In this document: piece by piece, positions 35,501 to 43,101 of the stretch
Layout of the letters: every line of letters starts with the position of its first letter
Numbering within the stretch: the stretch's first letter is position 1
NCBI GenBank assembly: GCA_018971525.1
Contig: JAGXAR010000001.1
Coordinates: 62,001-126,000, forward strand
Reading direction: 5' to 3'
DNA: 64,000 bases
Source: Nitrospirota bacterium
GTDB taxonomy: Bacteria; Nitrospirota; Nitrospiria; Nitrospirales; Nitrospiraceae
Position numbers and translations under genes: made by a program
The notes under the pieces: model-generated
Seen by the model: the letters and a program-made list of their open reading frames with translations, nothing else
Databases searched by the model: none
What the model was told of the DNA's origin: nothing

Positions 35501-36262
35501 AGCTACACCACCAATCTCGACGTACATGAACAAGCCGGCATGCTTCGATCCCATCGCGCCTTCCTCTCCATAGGACACGATGAGTATTGGACCTGGGACA
35601 TGCGGCGCCATGTCGAGGACGCGAGAGATCATGGCGTCCACTTGGGATTCTTCTCCGCGAATACCTGTTACTGGCAGGTCCGCCTGGAACCGAGTCGGGG
35701 GAATCAGGAGCCGGACCGCACGCTCGTGGCCTATAAGGAACGAGCCTCGTCCGGCGATCCCATACTGCTCGACCGCGACCCGACGAACGATCATCTCGCC
35801 ACGACGAAATGGCGATCGGCGCCGGTCAATCAGCCAGAAGCCGCCCTGATCGGCGGCATGTACATTGAAGGCACCCCGCTGGTGGACGGGGATCTTGTCA
35901 TCGAGGCGCCTCCGACGTGGGTCGTGGAGGGAACCGAATTGGAGCACGGCACCCACTTGCCGGGACTCCTCGGCTATGAAGTCGACGGATTCGATGAGGC
36001 CTCCCCCGCTAACACGGCTATCGTCGCGCATTCGCCCGTAGGCACTCGATTTGCCGCGTCCACGATCTACACGGCGCCAAGCGGCGCTGTCGTGTTCAAC
36101 GCCGGCTCGATGCAATGGATCTGGGGGCTCGATGACTTTAACGCAGCACTGTCGGACCACCCGCGCGTCAGTCCCGCCGTTCAACGCATGACGCAGAATA
36201 TTCTGGAGCGGTTTCGCCGAAGCCCCACATCGATGCTGGCGCAGGATGGGCCGGGGTCATGA
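32567..36262 (+). CDS. Fusion of processive GT2 glycosyltransferase and N,N-dimethylformamidase-like domain
   Basis: The 1,231-residue protein begins with two membrane helices (about residues 10-60). A family 2 glycosyltransferase follows, with TVLVPSYKEEIPVI near residue 100, a DAD metal site near 340, EDTE near 447 and QRARWANGG near 483, the QxxRW motif of processive synthases such as cellulose synthase. Several membrane helices follow (530-720). A last hydrophobic segment then leads into a roughly 480-residue domain like the C-terminal part of N,N-dimethylformamidase beta subunit (YRVTVYRMGWYDGLGARE, FSAYNNWGG-like FQAYNNWGGASLYDY, GHDEYWTWDMR near 1003). Topology predicts this domain outside the membrane. 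No good ribosome binding site marks the start. Confidence 0.88.
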   Translation: MSPMQRTTELRLTQLSLAVTAVATALLVWSTGQVAWTAAEQGQIGRLFEAILFGALAGFLVYGNLCYQVARLGQLTRTHAHQRSRMDSPVPFVRESAPALTVLVPSYKEEIPVIRQTLLSAALQDYPNKRVVLLLDDPPNPKTRQDLKALWAGRTLPFDLQALLKEPAEYVTQAHAAFRDRRAAAIRDLAHECARLSDCFRWASAWFETQAKGSPEESHTDIWFVEQVLNQPAEACREQAAQWFSRRTQIDTLSADRIFDEIDAAYAHLAGRFLVEFDVFERKQYRNLSQEPNKAMNLNSYLGLMGTRVKPVLRRDGVHLEETSLPTGSRVIPDTPYVITLDADSLLLPQYASTLVRLMEQPEQARMAVAQTPYSAFPNAPGKMERTAGATTDIQYLVHQGFTRFGATFWVGANALLRKSALEEIRVEERESTVLVRRYIQDRTVIEDTESTVDLLSKGWSLYNYPERLAYSATPPDFGSLIVQRARWANGGLIILPKLLSFLRRTPKQPGTIAQGLLQIHYLTSLAFAPLSVLLLLVIPFSSDLMTAWMPLAALPYFALYARDLALTGYRPMRDLLRVYALNLLLIPVHLGGALKSMQQAILGTKIPFRRTPKISGRTRTPALYLALELAMMLLSTGLALYYASRLRWISGTFALANAGLVLYGIRQFVGFSEMKEDLAQGWHEFLDRYNGLWSLQSVKDRMLARLAQSTDWIFTFAPQIGRARFFTWQVLWSVIATLEVMSPALASGDTTGGLNSIQVENQKPGTIAWTLTNPARHHEIEGYASSASVNRGESIRLYVHTEAPSYRVTVYRMGWYDGLGAREVLPAQKRAGQRQPAPYRDPETRLVECRWENPMVLDIPSREQNATDWASGYYLAKLTAEPTGEESYILFVVRDDQKPSTYLVQSSVTTFQAYNNWGGASLYDYNSPQGRAVAVSFNRPYAVSPDQDSADAAGAGPFLRGWEYNMVRWLERSGYDVSYTTNLDVHEQAGMLRSHRAFLSIGHDEYWTWDMRRHVEDARDHGVHLGFFSANTCYWQVRLEPSRGNQEPDRTLVAYKERASSGDPILLDRDPTNDHLATTKWRSAPVNQPEAALIGGMYIEGTPLVDGDLVIEAPPTWVVEGTELEHGTHLPGLLGYEVDGFDEASPANTAIVAHSPVGTRFAASTIYTAPSGAVVFNAGSMQWIWGLDDFNAALSDHPRVSPAVQRMTQNILERFRRSPTSMLAQDGPGS

Positions 36263-37515
36263 GCGCAGGCGCGCTTGGTCCGGACGCCATTCCTGCTGCT
36301 CGGCCTGCCCCCCCCAACATCATCCGCTTCGACACCGGTAGAGCGGCGCTCACGCTCCTGGTCGCAGCCGGCTCGATATTCATGGCGCAGACCTCGCAGA
36401 TCCCCTATCTATGGGGCGCTCTTGCGACGACCGCGATCTGTGCCTACATCGCCTGCATCAGTGAACGTTCGTGGATACGGGCAGTCTGGATTAATCTCGC
36501 TGTCCTCTCTTGCACCCTCGGCGCGGTCGAAGCCTATTTCTGGTCGAAAGAGCCGCTCGAGCGCCAGATGCAATACAGCGAAGGGTTCTTCGTCCCCGAT
36601 GAAACGCTCGGCTACAAGCCGGTAGCGGGACAGACTCTCTCTCATCGCACCAGCATTCGCAACGAACCGCTCTATCAGGTGAGCTACACCATCAATACAG
36701 ACGGGTTGCGGGTTGCCACTCCTTCCGGCGTCGACGCCTCTCCGACGAAACCCTGTCTCGCCTTCTTCGGCGATTCCTTCATGTTCGGAGAAGGCATGCC
36801 CGACGAAGGCACGATGCCGTACCAGGTCTGGAAGAAGCTGAAGGGGACCTATCGCACTGTGAACTTCGGTTTCTTAGGGTACGGGCCTCACCAGATGCTG
36901 GCGTCAGTCCAAGAGGACCGTCTGACGTCCCACGGACACTGCCGCCCCAGCCAAGTGTGGTACCAAGCCATTCCCACGCATGTGTCGCGTGCGGCCGGGC
37001 TGGAAACCTGGGACCCGCATGGCCCTCGCTATGTACTGGATGCGGAGAGTCGCGTGCGGCGCGACGGCCACTTTGACGATGCCGTCAGTACAAGCGCGTT
37101 AGACTGGCTGAAAGCAATGCACCGGCAGCTCCCTGCCCACATAAAGGCGACACTCGAGCACAGCGCGCTGTATCGATTGTTGCTTCGCTCCCATCGACCA
37201 GTCGATGAACAAGACGTCACGCTGTTTGCGGGAATCGTGGGAGAGGCGAAACAACTGATTGAGACAGCTTATCCTCAAGCCAAGTTCCACGTCATTTTCT
37301 GGGACTATGACGATGACCGGGAAGTGGTCGAGGCGGTCCAGCGTGAACTGGCCCGGCAAGGCATAGCGGTATCAGCCGTCTCCAGCATTCTCCCGAACTT
37401 TCCGACCTACCGGGCGCGTTACGAAATCAGCCCCTACGATCGTCACCCGAACGCCATGGCTCACGAAATGATCGCCGACTTCGTCGCACAGAGCCTGCAT
37501 CAAGAGATTCGCTGA
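36259..37515 (+). CDS. Membrane-anchored SGNH hydrolase-like protein
   Basis: Its start overlaps the stop of the fusion gene by four bases (ATGA), so translation is coupled. The 418-residue protein has about four hydrophobic segments in residues 20-105. Its outer part shows SGNH features: CLAFFGDSFMFGEG near residue 170 carries the nucleophile serine, GPHQML is the block III-like part, and YDRHPNAMAHEM near 393 supplies the Asp-His pair. Such proteins add or remove acyl groups on glycans or lipids. It resembles the AlgX/AlgJ-type acetyltransferase or hydrolase layout in plan, but I cannot name a family. Confidence 0.82.
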   Translation: MSAGALGPDAIPAARPAPPNIIRFDTGRAALTLLVAAGSIFMAQTSQIPYLWGALATTAICAYIACISERSWIRAVWINLAVLSCTLGAVEAYFWSKEPLERQMQYSEGFFVPDETLGYKPVAGQTLSHRTSIRNEPLYQVSYTINTDGLRVATPSGVDASPTKPCLAFFGDSFMFGEGMPDEGTMPYQVWKKLKGTYRTVNFGFLGYGPHQMLASVQEDRLTSHGHCRPSQVWYQAIPTHVSRAAGLETWDPHGPRYVLDAESRVRRDGHFDDAVSTSALDWLKAMHRQLPAHIKATLEHSALYRLLLRSHRPVDEQDVTLFAGIVGEAKQLIETAYPQAKFHVIFWDYDDDREVVEAVQRELARQGIAVSAVSSILPNFPTYRARYEISPYDRHPNAMAHEMIADFVAQSLHQEIR

Positions 37516-37585
37516 CGAGGTCTCTCCCTTGACGACTCGCAACAACGTGGCGAAGCCCGCCACGAAATCCTTCGAGGCTTCGTGG

Positions 37586-38425
37586 TTACATCCCGATCGT
37601 TTCGATCACCTGCATGTCTTCAGCGGTGAGGGTGAGCTGTTCAGCTTGGAGATCTTCTTTCATATGTTGCGGGTTCGTAGTACCGGTCAACGGGAGCATC
37701 CCGACCTGCATCGCAAAGCGAAACACAACTTGTGCGAGACCGGTCCCTAACCGTTGGGCGATGGCCCGAATGCCCGGGTCGGCAAAGACTTCTCGATTGG
37801 CGGTCAACAGCGAAAAGCCTTGATAGATGATGCCATGGGCCAGGCAGACTTCCCGCACCTCTTTGTCCCATCCGAGTGCGGCGTAACAGCGGTTTTGCAC
37901 CACCATAGGTTTCACAGCCGCTTGAGCACAGAGTTGAGTGAGTTGTTCGGCCGTGACATTGCTGATGCCGATCATTTTCGTTTTCCCTGACCGATAGAGC
38001 CCTTCGATGGCGGCCCACACCTCCCGGTCCGCGGCTCCCAATCCTCGCCGCTGATAGGGTCCGTGCAAGACATAGGAGTCGAGATAGTCGGTGTGCAGGT
38101 GGACCAACGAGCTGTCGAAAGACTGTGTCACTTGGGTGGTGAGATTCGCCGAGGCATCGTAGGGGGTGCGATGGTCCTGGCCATTCGTCGGCGTAAATTT
38201 GGTCTGTAGAAAAAGATGGTCACGGGCAATCCCTTTCCGCGCAAGGGCCAGCAAGGCATCCCCCACCAGAGCTTCCTGATAATGGATCAGTTGGTTGGCC
38301 GTATCGATGGCCCTGAAGCCAGCCGCCACGGCTAACTGCACCAGTTGCGTCGTAGCCTCTTTTTTCCATGCCGTGCCATACATGAAAGACGGAATTGATA
38401 CATTGTTATAGGCGGTCAAAGGCAT
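37586..38425 (-). CDS. Aldo/keto reductase
   Basis: The 279-residue TIM-barrel NADPH-dependent reductase has the family motifs: AIDTANQLIHYQEALVGDAL with the catalytic Asp and Tyr, LFLQTKFTP with the Lys, and SYVLHGPYQ with the His. MIGISNVTAEQL and LPLTGTTNPQHMKEDL at the C-terminus are the NADP(H)-binding segments. The spacing between Asp and Tyr (DTANQLIHY) is longer than the common DTAxxYxNE, so the active site may be slightly altered. It is monocistronic and faces the SGNH gene. Confidence 0.88.
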   Translation of the reverse strand: MPLTAYNNVSIPSFMYGTAWKKEATTQLVQLAVAAGFRAIDTANQLIHYQEALVGDALLALARKGIARDHLFLQTKFTPTNGQDHRTPYDASANLTTQVTQSFDSSLVHLHTDYLDSYVLHGPYQRRGLGAADREVWAAIEGLYRSGKTKMIGISNVTAEQLTQLCAQAAVKPMVVQNRCYAALGWDKEVREVCLAHGIIYQGFSLLTANREVFADPGIRAIAQRLGTGLAQVVFRFAMQVGMLPLTGTTNPQHMKEDLQAEQLTLTAEDMQVIETIGM

Positions 38426-38482
38426 GCTGCGTTCTCCAAAATGAACAGACTGCTGATGCTTGCGGAGGGCATGCTAGAGCCC

Positions 38483-39079
38483 TCACGAAAAGGCGGGACG
38501 CCGGGCTTTAATGAGATCCGCCACCGGGTAACCCAATTGCCGTGCCCGCTCCACCAGACGCCGATACGTGGCTTCGTCCAGCTGAGGGGTCCGGGACAGG
38601 ATCCAGAGGAATCGACGATCCGGAGTACCCACCAGCGCTGTCCGGTACTCCGGATCGAGATCGAGGATCCAATAGTTCCCCTCGCGGGATGAGCCAAACA
38701 GCCGAGCGAACCAGTTGTCGAAGACCACCGTGAGTCGCGCGTTCGTCTTGGCATCGACCACCGTTGCGACTCCCTCTGCCTTATCGACCTTGCCGGTATC
38801 CGTCACACACTCATTGTGCACGCCGACTGTGCCATCAGGTCGGCTCGAATACATCGCCTTGGAATCCACGCAATGACGCTGAAACCACATCGGAAGCCGC
38901 GCAATTTCATACCACGTGCCGGCATAGCGGGAGAGATCCACCGACGCGACCGTCGTCAGCTCACCTCTCGAATCCACTCCCGCACAGGCCCCCAGCGTGA
39001 GGCACAAGGCTGTCAGCGCGAGACGGGCGCTTACAGAACCTGAACAATTGGCGCCACATCGTATTGGCGACGGCCTCAT
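38483..39079 (-). CDS. blc: Outer-membrane lipocalin (Blc-like lipoprotein)
   Basis: The 198-residue protein has a signal peptide with lipobox LTLGAC near residue 30 and the lipocalin barrel after it. The kernel motif YAGTWYEIARLP (GxW) and FQRHCVDSKAMY, DGTVGVHNEC are typical of bacterial Blc, which binds fatty acids or lysophospholipids at the outer membrane. It ends LIKARRPAFS. The first in-frame ATG is at 39175, but the signal peptide begins near 39079. The aldo/keto reductase gene follows it on the same strand. Confidence 0.88.
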   Translation of the reverse strand: MRPSPIRCGANCSGSVSARLALTALCLTLGACAGVDSRGELTTVASVDLSRYAGTWYEIARLPMWFQRHCVDSKAMYSSRPDGTVGVHNECVTDTGKVDKAEGVATVVDAKTNARLTVVFDNWFARLFGSSREGNYWILDLDPEYRTALVGTPDRRFLWILSRTPQLDEATYRRLVERARQLGYPVADLIKARRPAFS

Positions 39080-39158
39080 CGAGATCAGCACCACCTCCAG
39101 CCTCGTAGCTGGCCGCGGCAGACATAGCCGCGGCCCACCATATTCCCAAAGAGCGACG

Positions 39159-40427
39159 CTACTTCCGGACGGCAACCCCGTGGGTGTCAGCCGTTTCTTT
39201 CCCGTCTTTCATATTCGTGATAGCCGCCTGCCCCTTATAGTGACCGACCTTTCCTCCGCCGTCCACGTGGATGACGCCGACGCCGGGGATCGTCCCTTTG
39301 GCATTGTTCACCGTCTTGTCATTCCCGGTGAGCGGATTGGAGCCGCGCAGCCCGACGAAGACATACTGACCGTCCGGCGCGTTGTCCATGAGATCAGGAG
39401 CGGGGTCTTTGTTCGCATCCGTCACCAGCTCGACCGAGCCCACGCTCAGGTTCGAGAGCGTATCGATGATTTCGATATTGTTCCCGGCCCGGTCCGCACT
39501 CCAGACATAGCGTCCGACTCCGGCCATCCCGTGGGAATCGGCAAATCTGTCATCCCGTTGAGACACCAGCCTGGCCGAGATCGATTTCGGAAGGTTGGAC
39601 AGATCGAGGGCATACACATCATAGGAGAGAGGCGCCACCGGCCAGCCGCCCCCGGAATTGATATACATCGTCTCGCCGACCTGAATGCCGCCACAGCCGG
39701 CGGGATGAATCTGATTGTTGTTGAGCGTGGCCACGACTTTCATCGGCGTGGTGGTGACATCGAACACCAACAGCCCTCCTCCTCGCAGCGTAACAAAGGC
39801 GTAGCGACTAGATGACTCTGTGATCGGACAAATCGGCGAGGCATCCGGAATTTCCCCGCTCTCCAGCGCTGCAAGATTCACCACGTCCTTCTGGGGATCG
39901 AAGGTGAATTTATGGGCGGCATAGTCGGTCCAGATCCGGATGAACTTCTTCTCGGCGATATTCGCCGCGATCGCCATCTTCTGATCGGGCGTCGGCCAGG
40001 CCGCATGGACATTCTTCCCCATCGACAAGCAGGCCTCCGGTTTACGGGTCTGGGCATCCATAAAGAGAACGTGGCCGCTCAGGAAGGAGAGGATTGCGTG
40101 ATCCTGGTTCTTGTTGAAGAAGAGCATGTGCGGACGCCGGACCGGCTTCTTGGTCGCCTCTTCGCAAAATTTGTTGATCTCGCCGGAGAGATCGATGGTG
40201 ACAGCCGGTTTCGCAGCGGCAGGATTCGCCGCGAGCGCCGCACCATCATAGATATAGAGAAAGCCGCCGCTTTCTTTCGCTGTATCGGATTGATCGGTGA
40301 GCCACACTTCATAGGCGGAGGCTGGAGCGATGCCACCGATTCCCACTCCTGCCCAAACCAAGGTGCTCGCCGCGATGGCAAGAATAAGAAGAGGCAGACC
40401 TCTGCTCACCAGATCGTTGATTTTCAT
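39159..40427 (-). CDS. Secreted beta-propeller-like protein
   Basis: A strong AAGGAGG precedes the ATG. A signal peptide (about residues 1-38, ending near PASA) is followed by about 380 residues of YVTN-like repeats with blade-like strings such as AFVTLRGGGLLVFDVTTTP and NNIEIIDTLSNLSVGSVEL. Histidines and cysteines (HPAGCGGI, CLSMGKNVHAAWP) recur, but no haem motif CXXCH is present. Members of this kind often appear in metal- or electron-transport operons; nothing here fixes the substrate. Confidence 0.75.
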   Translation of the reverse strand: MKINDLVSRGLPLLILAIAASTLVWAGVGIGGIAPASAYEVWLTDQSDTAKESGGFLYIYDGAALAANPAAAKPAVTIDLSGEINKFCEEATKKPVRRPHMLFFNKNQDHAILSFLSGHVLFMDAQTRKPEACLSMGKNVHAAWPTPDQKMAIAANIAEKKFIRIWTDYAAHKFTFDPQKDVVNLAALESGEIPDASPICPITESSSRYAFVTLRGGGLLVFDVTTTPMKVVATLNNNQIHPAGCGGIQVGETMYINSGGGWPVAPLSYDVYALDLSNLPKSISARLVSQRDDRFADSHGMAGVGRYVWSADRAGNNIEIIDTLSNLSVGSVELVTDANKDPAPDLMDNAPDGQYVFVGLRGSNPLTGNDKTVNNAKGTIPGVGVIHVDGGGKVGHYKGQAAITNMKDGKETADTHGVAVRK

Positions 40428-40690
40428 TTTGGCCTCCTTCCAACCAGACGTGACAGGTGAGAATGCCGTCTCTTGCTGACATGCGATGACCATCGCACCA
40501 GCAGGGAACGATATACACTAAGAGGATTCTGATGAGAGAGCAACCAGGCCAGGCTACGCCGCCCACTCAAGACCACGAATCCCCAGCAAAACGTCAGAAT
40601 AAAGCATGAGTCAGATGGCTGTGAGATGCGGGAGATGGGGCATATTGGGAACCAGGTTGGCACCAACTACGGGGAGAAGTGCACTCCCGT

Positions 40691-41077
40691 CTACCAACTG
40701 GCTGCGGGCCCCTCGGCTTCAAACTGGAAATGATAAGGCATTACGAATGTGTTGTTCATCATACGAACATTATTGACTCCTCCAAGCGAAATTGTTGAAC
40801 CGCTTGAATTGACCAATTTAGAAAAGTATCCAGCAATTTCATCGGAGAAAATTCTGTGATCGTAAGGGCCATTGTAACCACAAGGACGGCTCACTTCCAT
40901 GTTGCCAGAGCTATAGGTCGATCCGACAATTTGCTTTATGTCGGAGTAGTATTCGCCCTTTGGCACACCACCAACGTCGATAGAGTAGAACACGCGAGAA
41001 ACCATGTGCTCATCGGTACTCCCGTATTCTTGCGAGTCTTGGATGCACTTCTGAACATTGATTCTCACGATTGGCAT
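40691..41077 (-). CDS. Hypothetical protein, 128 residues, cytoplasmic-looking
   Basis: The ORF starts MPIVRINVQKCIQDS with AGGAGG before the ATG, and lacks a signal sequence. It is mostly predicted beta, with serine- and asparagine-rich strands (SSGNMEVSRPCGYNGPYDHR). It ends FQFEAEGPAASW. Its base use is richer in A and T than its neighbours, which suggests recent acquisition. I do not recognise a family. Confidence 0.6.
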   Translation of the reverse strand: MPIVRINVQKCIQDSQEYGSTDEHMVSRVFYSIDVGGVPKGEYYSDIKQIVGSTYSSGNMEVSRPCGYNGPYDHRIFSDEIAGYFSKLVNSSGSTISLGGVNNVRMMNNTFVMPYHFQFEAEGPAASW

Positions 41078-41280
41078 GGAGTCCTCCTAAGGTGTGTGTC
41101 GGATGTGTCCTTATTAGGTAGCCATGAGTTCCAGAAGTCAATCCGTAAGGGCATCAGGCCCCCTGATAGGCAATCAATGGCTCAGTCGTAAAGGCTGACA
41201 TTCGCCGCCGCGGGCCAATCAGCGCCTACCTGGCGAACAGCTCTCTCCCAGCCAGCTGTTTGACTGCGTCTTGACCCATG

Positions 41281-41538
41281 TCATGCCGTCTTGCCGCTCG
41301 AGTGGGGGAATGAGGATGGGCGAGAATCAAAGGCCCGCATGACACCTTCCTTACCAGGAATCCAGACCATCGCACAGCCTTCTCGGACGAGTTCCACCCT
41401 GCCGATATGCCAGCCGGGACCGAGTCGGGAGGATTGGACAAGGATCGTCGTGCCTTCAGGCAGGTCAGGAGCGGCGGCTTGCGACTGGGTGGCGGAAAAA
41501 AAGAAAGCGAGGAGAAACGGAAAACTGACCGCCCGCAT
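41281..41538 (-). CDS. Small secreted hypothetical protein
   Basis: The 85-residue ORF has a signal peptide (VSFPFLLAFFFSATQSQA) and a short exported domain (PEGTTILVQSSRLGPGWHIG) that looks SH3-like or beta. A weak site GAAGAGA precedes the ATG. A longer frame reading (start 41606) is the alternative in another phase and is less convincing. I do not recognise the family. Confidence 0.5.
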   Translation of the reverse strand: MRAVSFPFLLAFFFSATQSQAAAPDLPEGTTILVQSSRLGPGWHIGRVELVREGCAMVWIPGKEGVMRAFDSRPSSFPHSSGKTA

Positions 41539-41621
41539 CGGATCTCTTCAGAATCCGAGCGATCCGGAAATGTGGGAGACAGCTCTTCACGCCGTCTCCC
41601 GGACACATTGCCGGCGGTGAC

Positions 41622-41888
41622 TTATCGACGAGCGGCTTGATCTCGGCGGCAGCTTTCCTCCGCTAACATCTTCTGGCCCGCGCTGGCGTCACTGGGAATA
41701 CGCCCCTTACATGCCTCCAAGGTATCTTCCACAGATCCCGCGGCTACACGGTCGATGCCCTTCGTCGTGGCCGTAGCAGGCGCCGACACGGCACCTGACG
41801 TTGCCATCGTCCCCTCACTCGCACAACCGCCAACCATCACCCCCAAGAGGGAGAGAAACCCGAATACGCTCACTGACCGATCTGCCAT
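41622..41888 (-). CDS. Small lipoprotein
   Basis: The 88-residue protein has a lipobox LGVMVGGC near residue 22, an Ala/Thr-rich linker, and a short charged tail with two cysteines (LEACKGRIPSDASA, EESCRRDQ) that may form a disulfide. GGGGGAT precedes the start. Function unknown; it sits in a run of small exported proteins. Confidence 0.6.
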   Translation of the reverse strand: MADRSVSVFGFLSLLGVMVGGCASEGTMATSGAVSAPATATTKGIDRVAAGSVEDTLEACKGRIPSDASAGQKMLAEESCRRDQAARR

Positions 41889-42118
41889 GGTGCGATCCCC
41901 CTTATTAATTGCACAAGAATTATTGATTCATAACGGAGGCGATTTTACTCCCGCTGTCGGAGAAGAACAAGCCTGGGCATGGTGCCAGAGCGCGGAAGAC
42001 CGCCGGAAAGAGGATATGGTGTGACGCGATTGAAAAAAATTCCTGCGGAGCGGAGCGAACATCGGATCGTGCGGGCTGAGAAATAGTTGCTGATACCTTC
42101 TGCCCAGCACGCGATGTG

Positions 42119-42154
42119 GTGGCCGGACCCTGTGAAAAAAAACCAGGGCCCGGC
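42119..42154. other. Strong GC-rich hairpin
   Basis: GGCCGG and CCCTG on one side pair with CAGGG and CCGGCC on the other, around an A8 loop. No T-run follows on the plus strand, and on the minus strand the run of T lies in the loop. It may be a terminator-like structure for a small gene nearby, but this is unclear. Confidence 0.4.
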
Positions 42155-42186
42155 CAGGCTGTTCATTGCTTCGTCACTCTTGCTCA

Positions 42187-42549
42187 CTATGGCGAAGCAG
42201 TCATCTTCGTTCCTTCCTTCACAGGCGGCTCGATCTTGATGTTCGGTCCCTGAACTTTTGGCAGCAGCCCTGCACCGGGCTTCTCCAGCAACCGCTGGTT
42301 ATCTTGATTGATCGACAAACTCTGCTTCACGTGAACGTCGTCAAACGCCGCTGCCCTGGCCAACGAATTCTCTCCGGTCGCATTGATCTGGCCCGGATCG
42401 TTCGCGAGCGATTGCCCGCTGACAGGATCGACGGTCTTGCCCATGGGATACCCTGGATGTTTCGGCAACAGGGTCGGATTAGCCAGGACCAGAGAAATCG
42501 AGAACAGCATGACGATGAAAACGGTGAGTAGCACGAGAGAGGCCTTCAT
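42187..42549 (-). CDS. Small secreted hypothetical protein
   Basis: The 120-residue ORF has an AAGGAGG site directly before the ATG. An N-terminal signal (LVLLTVFIVMLFSISLVLA) leads to a polar, proline-rich mature region (PKHPGYPMGKTVDPVSGQ). No motif is recognised. It appears in a run of short exported genes on the same strand. Confidence 0.65.
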   Translation of the reverse strand: MKASLVLLTVFIVMLFSISLVLANPTLLPKHPGYPMGKTVDPVSGQSLANDPGQINATGENSLARAAAFDDVHVKQSLSINQDNQRLLEKPGAGLLPKVQGPNIKIEPPVKEGTKMTASP

Positions 42550-42772
42550 GATGCAACCTCCTTGGTGAGAGGGGGAGAAACAACAACGCCCTCGCGGGCA
42601 TAGGGCCGACGGGGGCGCAAGAAGGGAACGAGGGGGAGAGACACAGAAGCGTGAACAGCGGTAGAAACGGCTACCCCGGTATCATACCTCACCTCCGGGA
42701 TAGCTTATAGCATCGCCCCCCGATCGAAGCAGAGTCAAGCGGGCGTGAATCGGCTCATGGAAACAATTTGCT

Positions 42773-42794
42773 CGCATGGAAACGTTTCCGTGCG
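42773..42794. promoter_or_regulatory. Palindrome resembling a LacI-family operator
   Basis: The arms CGCATGGAAACG and CGTTTCCGTGCG are complementary except for one T:G pair, giving a near-perfect 22-base palindrome with a central CG. This architecture (GGAAACGTTTCC) is typical of operators bound by LacI/GalR-type dimers. No regulator gene is in the window, so the assignment is inference. Confidence 0.35.
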
Positions 42795-42882
42795 ACAAGC
42801 AGAATCGCCAGAAAGCGAGGAGCCTTAATATGGATGATGAGGCGCGAATCCGTTCGCGGAGCGGGTAACCTGACGGGATGCT

Positions 42883-43047
42883 GAAAAAGCCCGTCAACGT
42901 GATTGGAAGGTTAAGGCGGAGGCCAAGGCTGAGAGGAAGAAGTCAGGTATTCGCTCAACCTTGACCTCAGCCTACCTCACGCGCGCGGGCTTGCCCGCGG
43001 AACGGCGCGTCCTGGCGCGCCGGGGTTGGGTGGGTGAGACCAGCAGG
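42883..43047. repeat. Second, shorter copy of the terminal-repeat element
   Basis: The left end (ATGCTGAAAAAGCCC from 42883) and right end (GGGTTGGGTGGGTGAGACC to about 43047) match the ends of the element at 24451-24745. It encloses the palindrome at 42907-42975. Confidence 0.45.
42907..42975. repeat. GGTTAAGG-type inverted repeat
   Basis: Left arm AAGGTTAAGGCGGAGGCC and right arm CTCAACCTTGACCTCAGCCT are built from units seen at 17063-17122 and 63934-63996. The right arm is nearly identical to the complement of the copy at 63934. Confidence 0.65.
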
Positions 43048-43101
43048 CTTTTGGCACTGCATCTTTCGGTGTACTTATCCTACGCTTCAAGCAGGCGGCC
43101 G

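Larger units (their letters stand above)
42550..43101. other. Repeat-rich intergenic region with a LacI-type palindrome
   Basis: No gene is supported in these 552 bases. A perfect palindrome CGCATGGAAACGTTTCCGTGCG-like site (42773-42794, listed separately) is present. From 42883 onward a second copy of the terminal-repeat element and the GGTTAAGGCGGAGG palindrome (42907-42975) fill the space, ending in GGGTTGGGTGGGTGAG. Confidence 0.6.
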
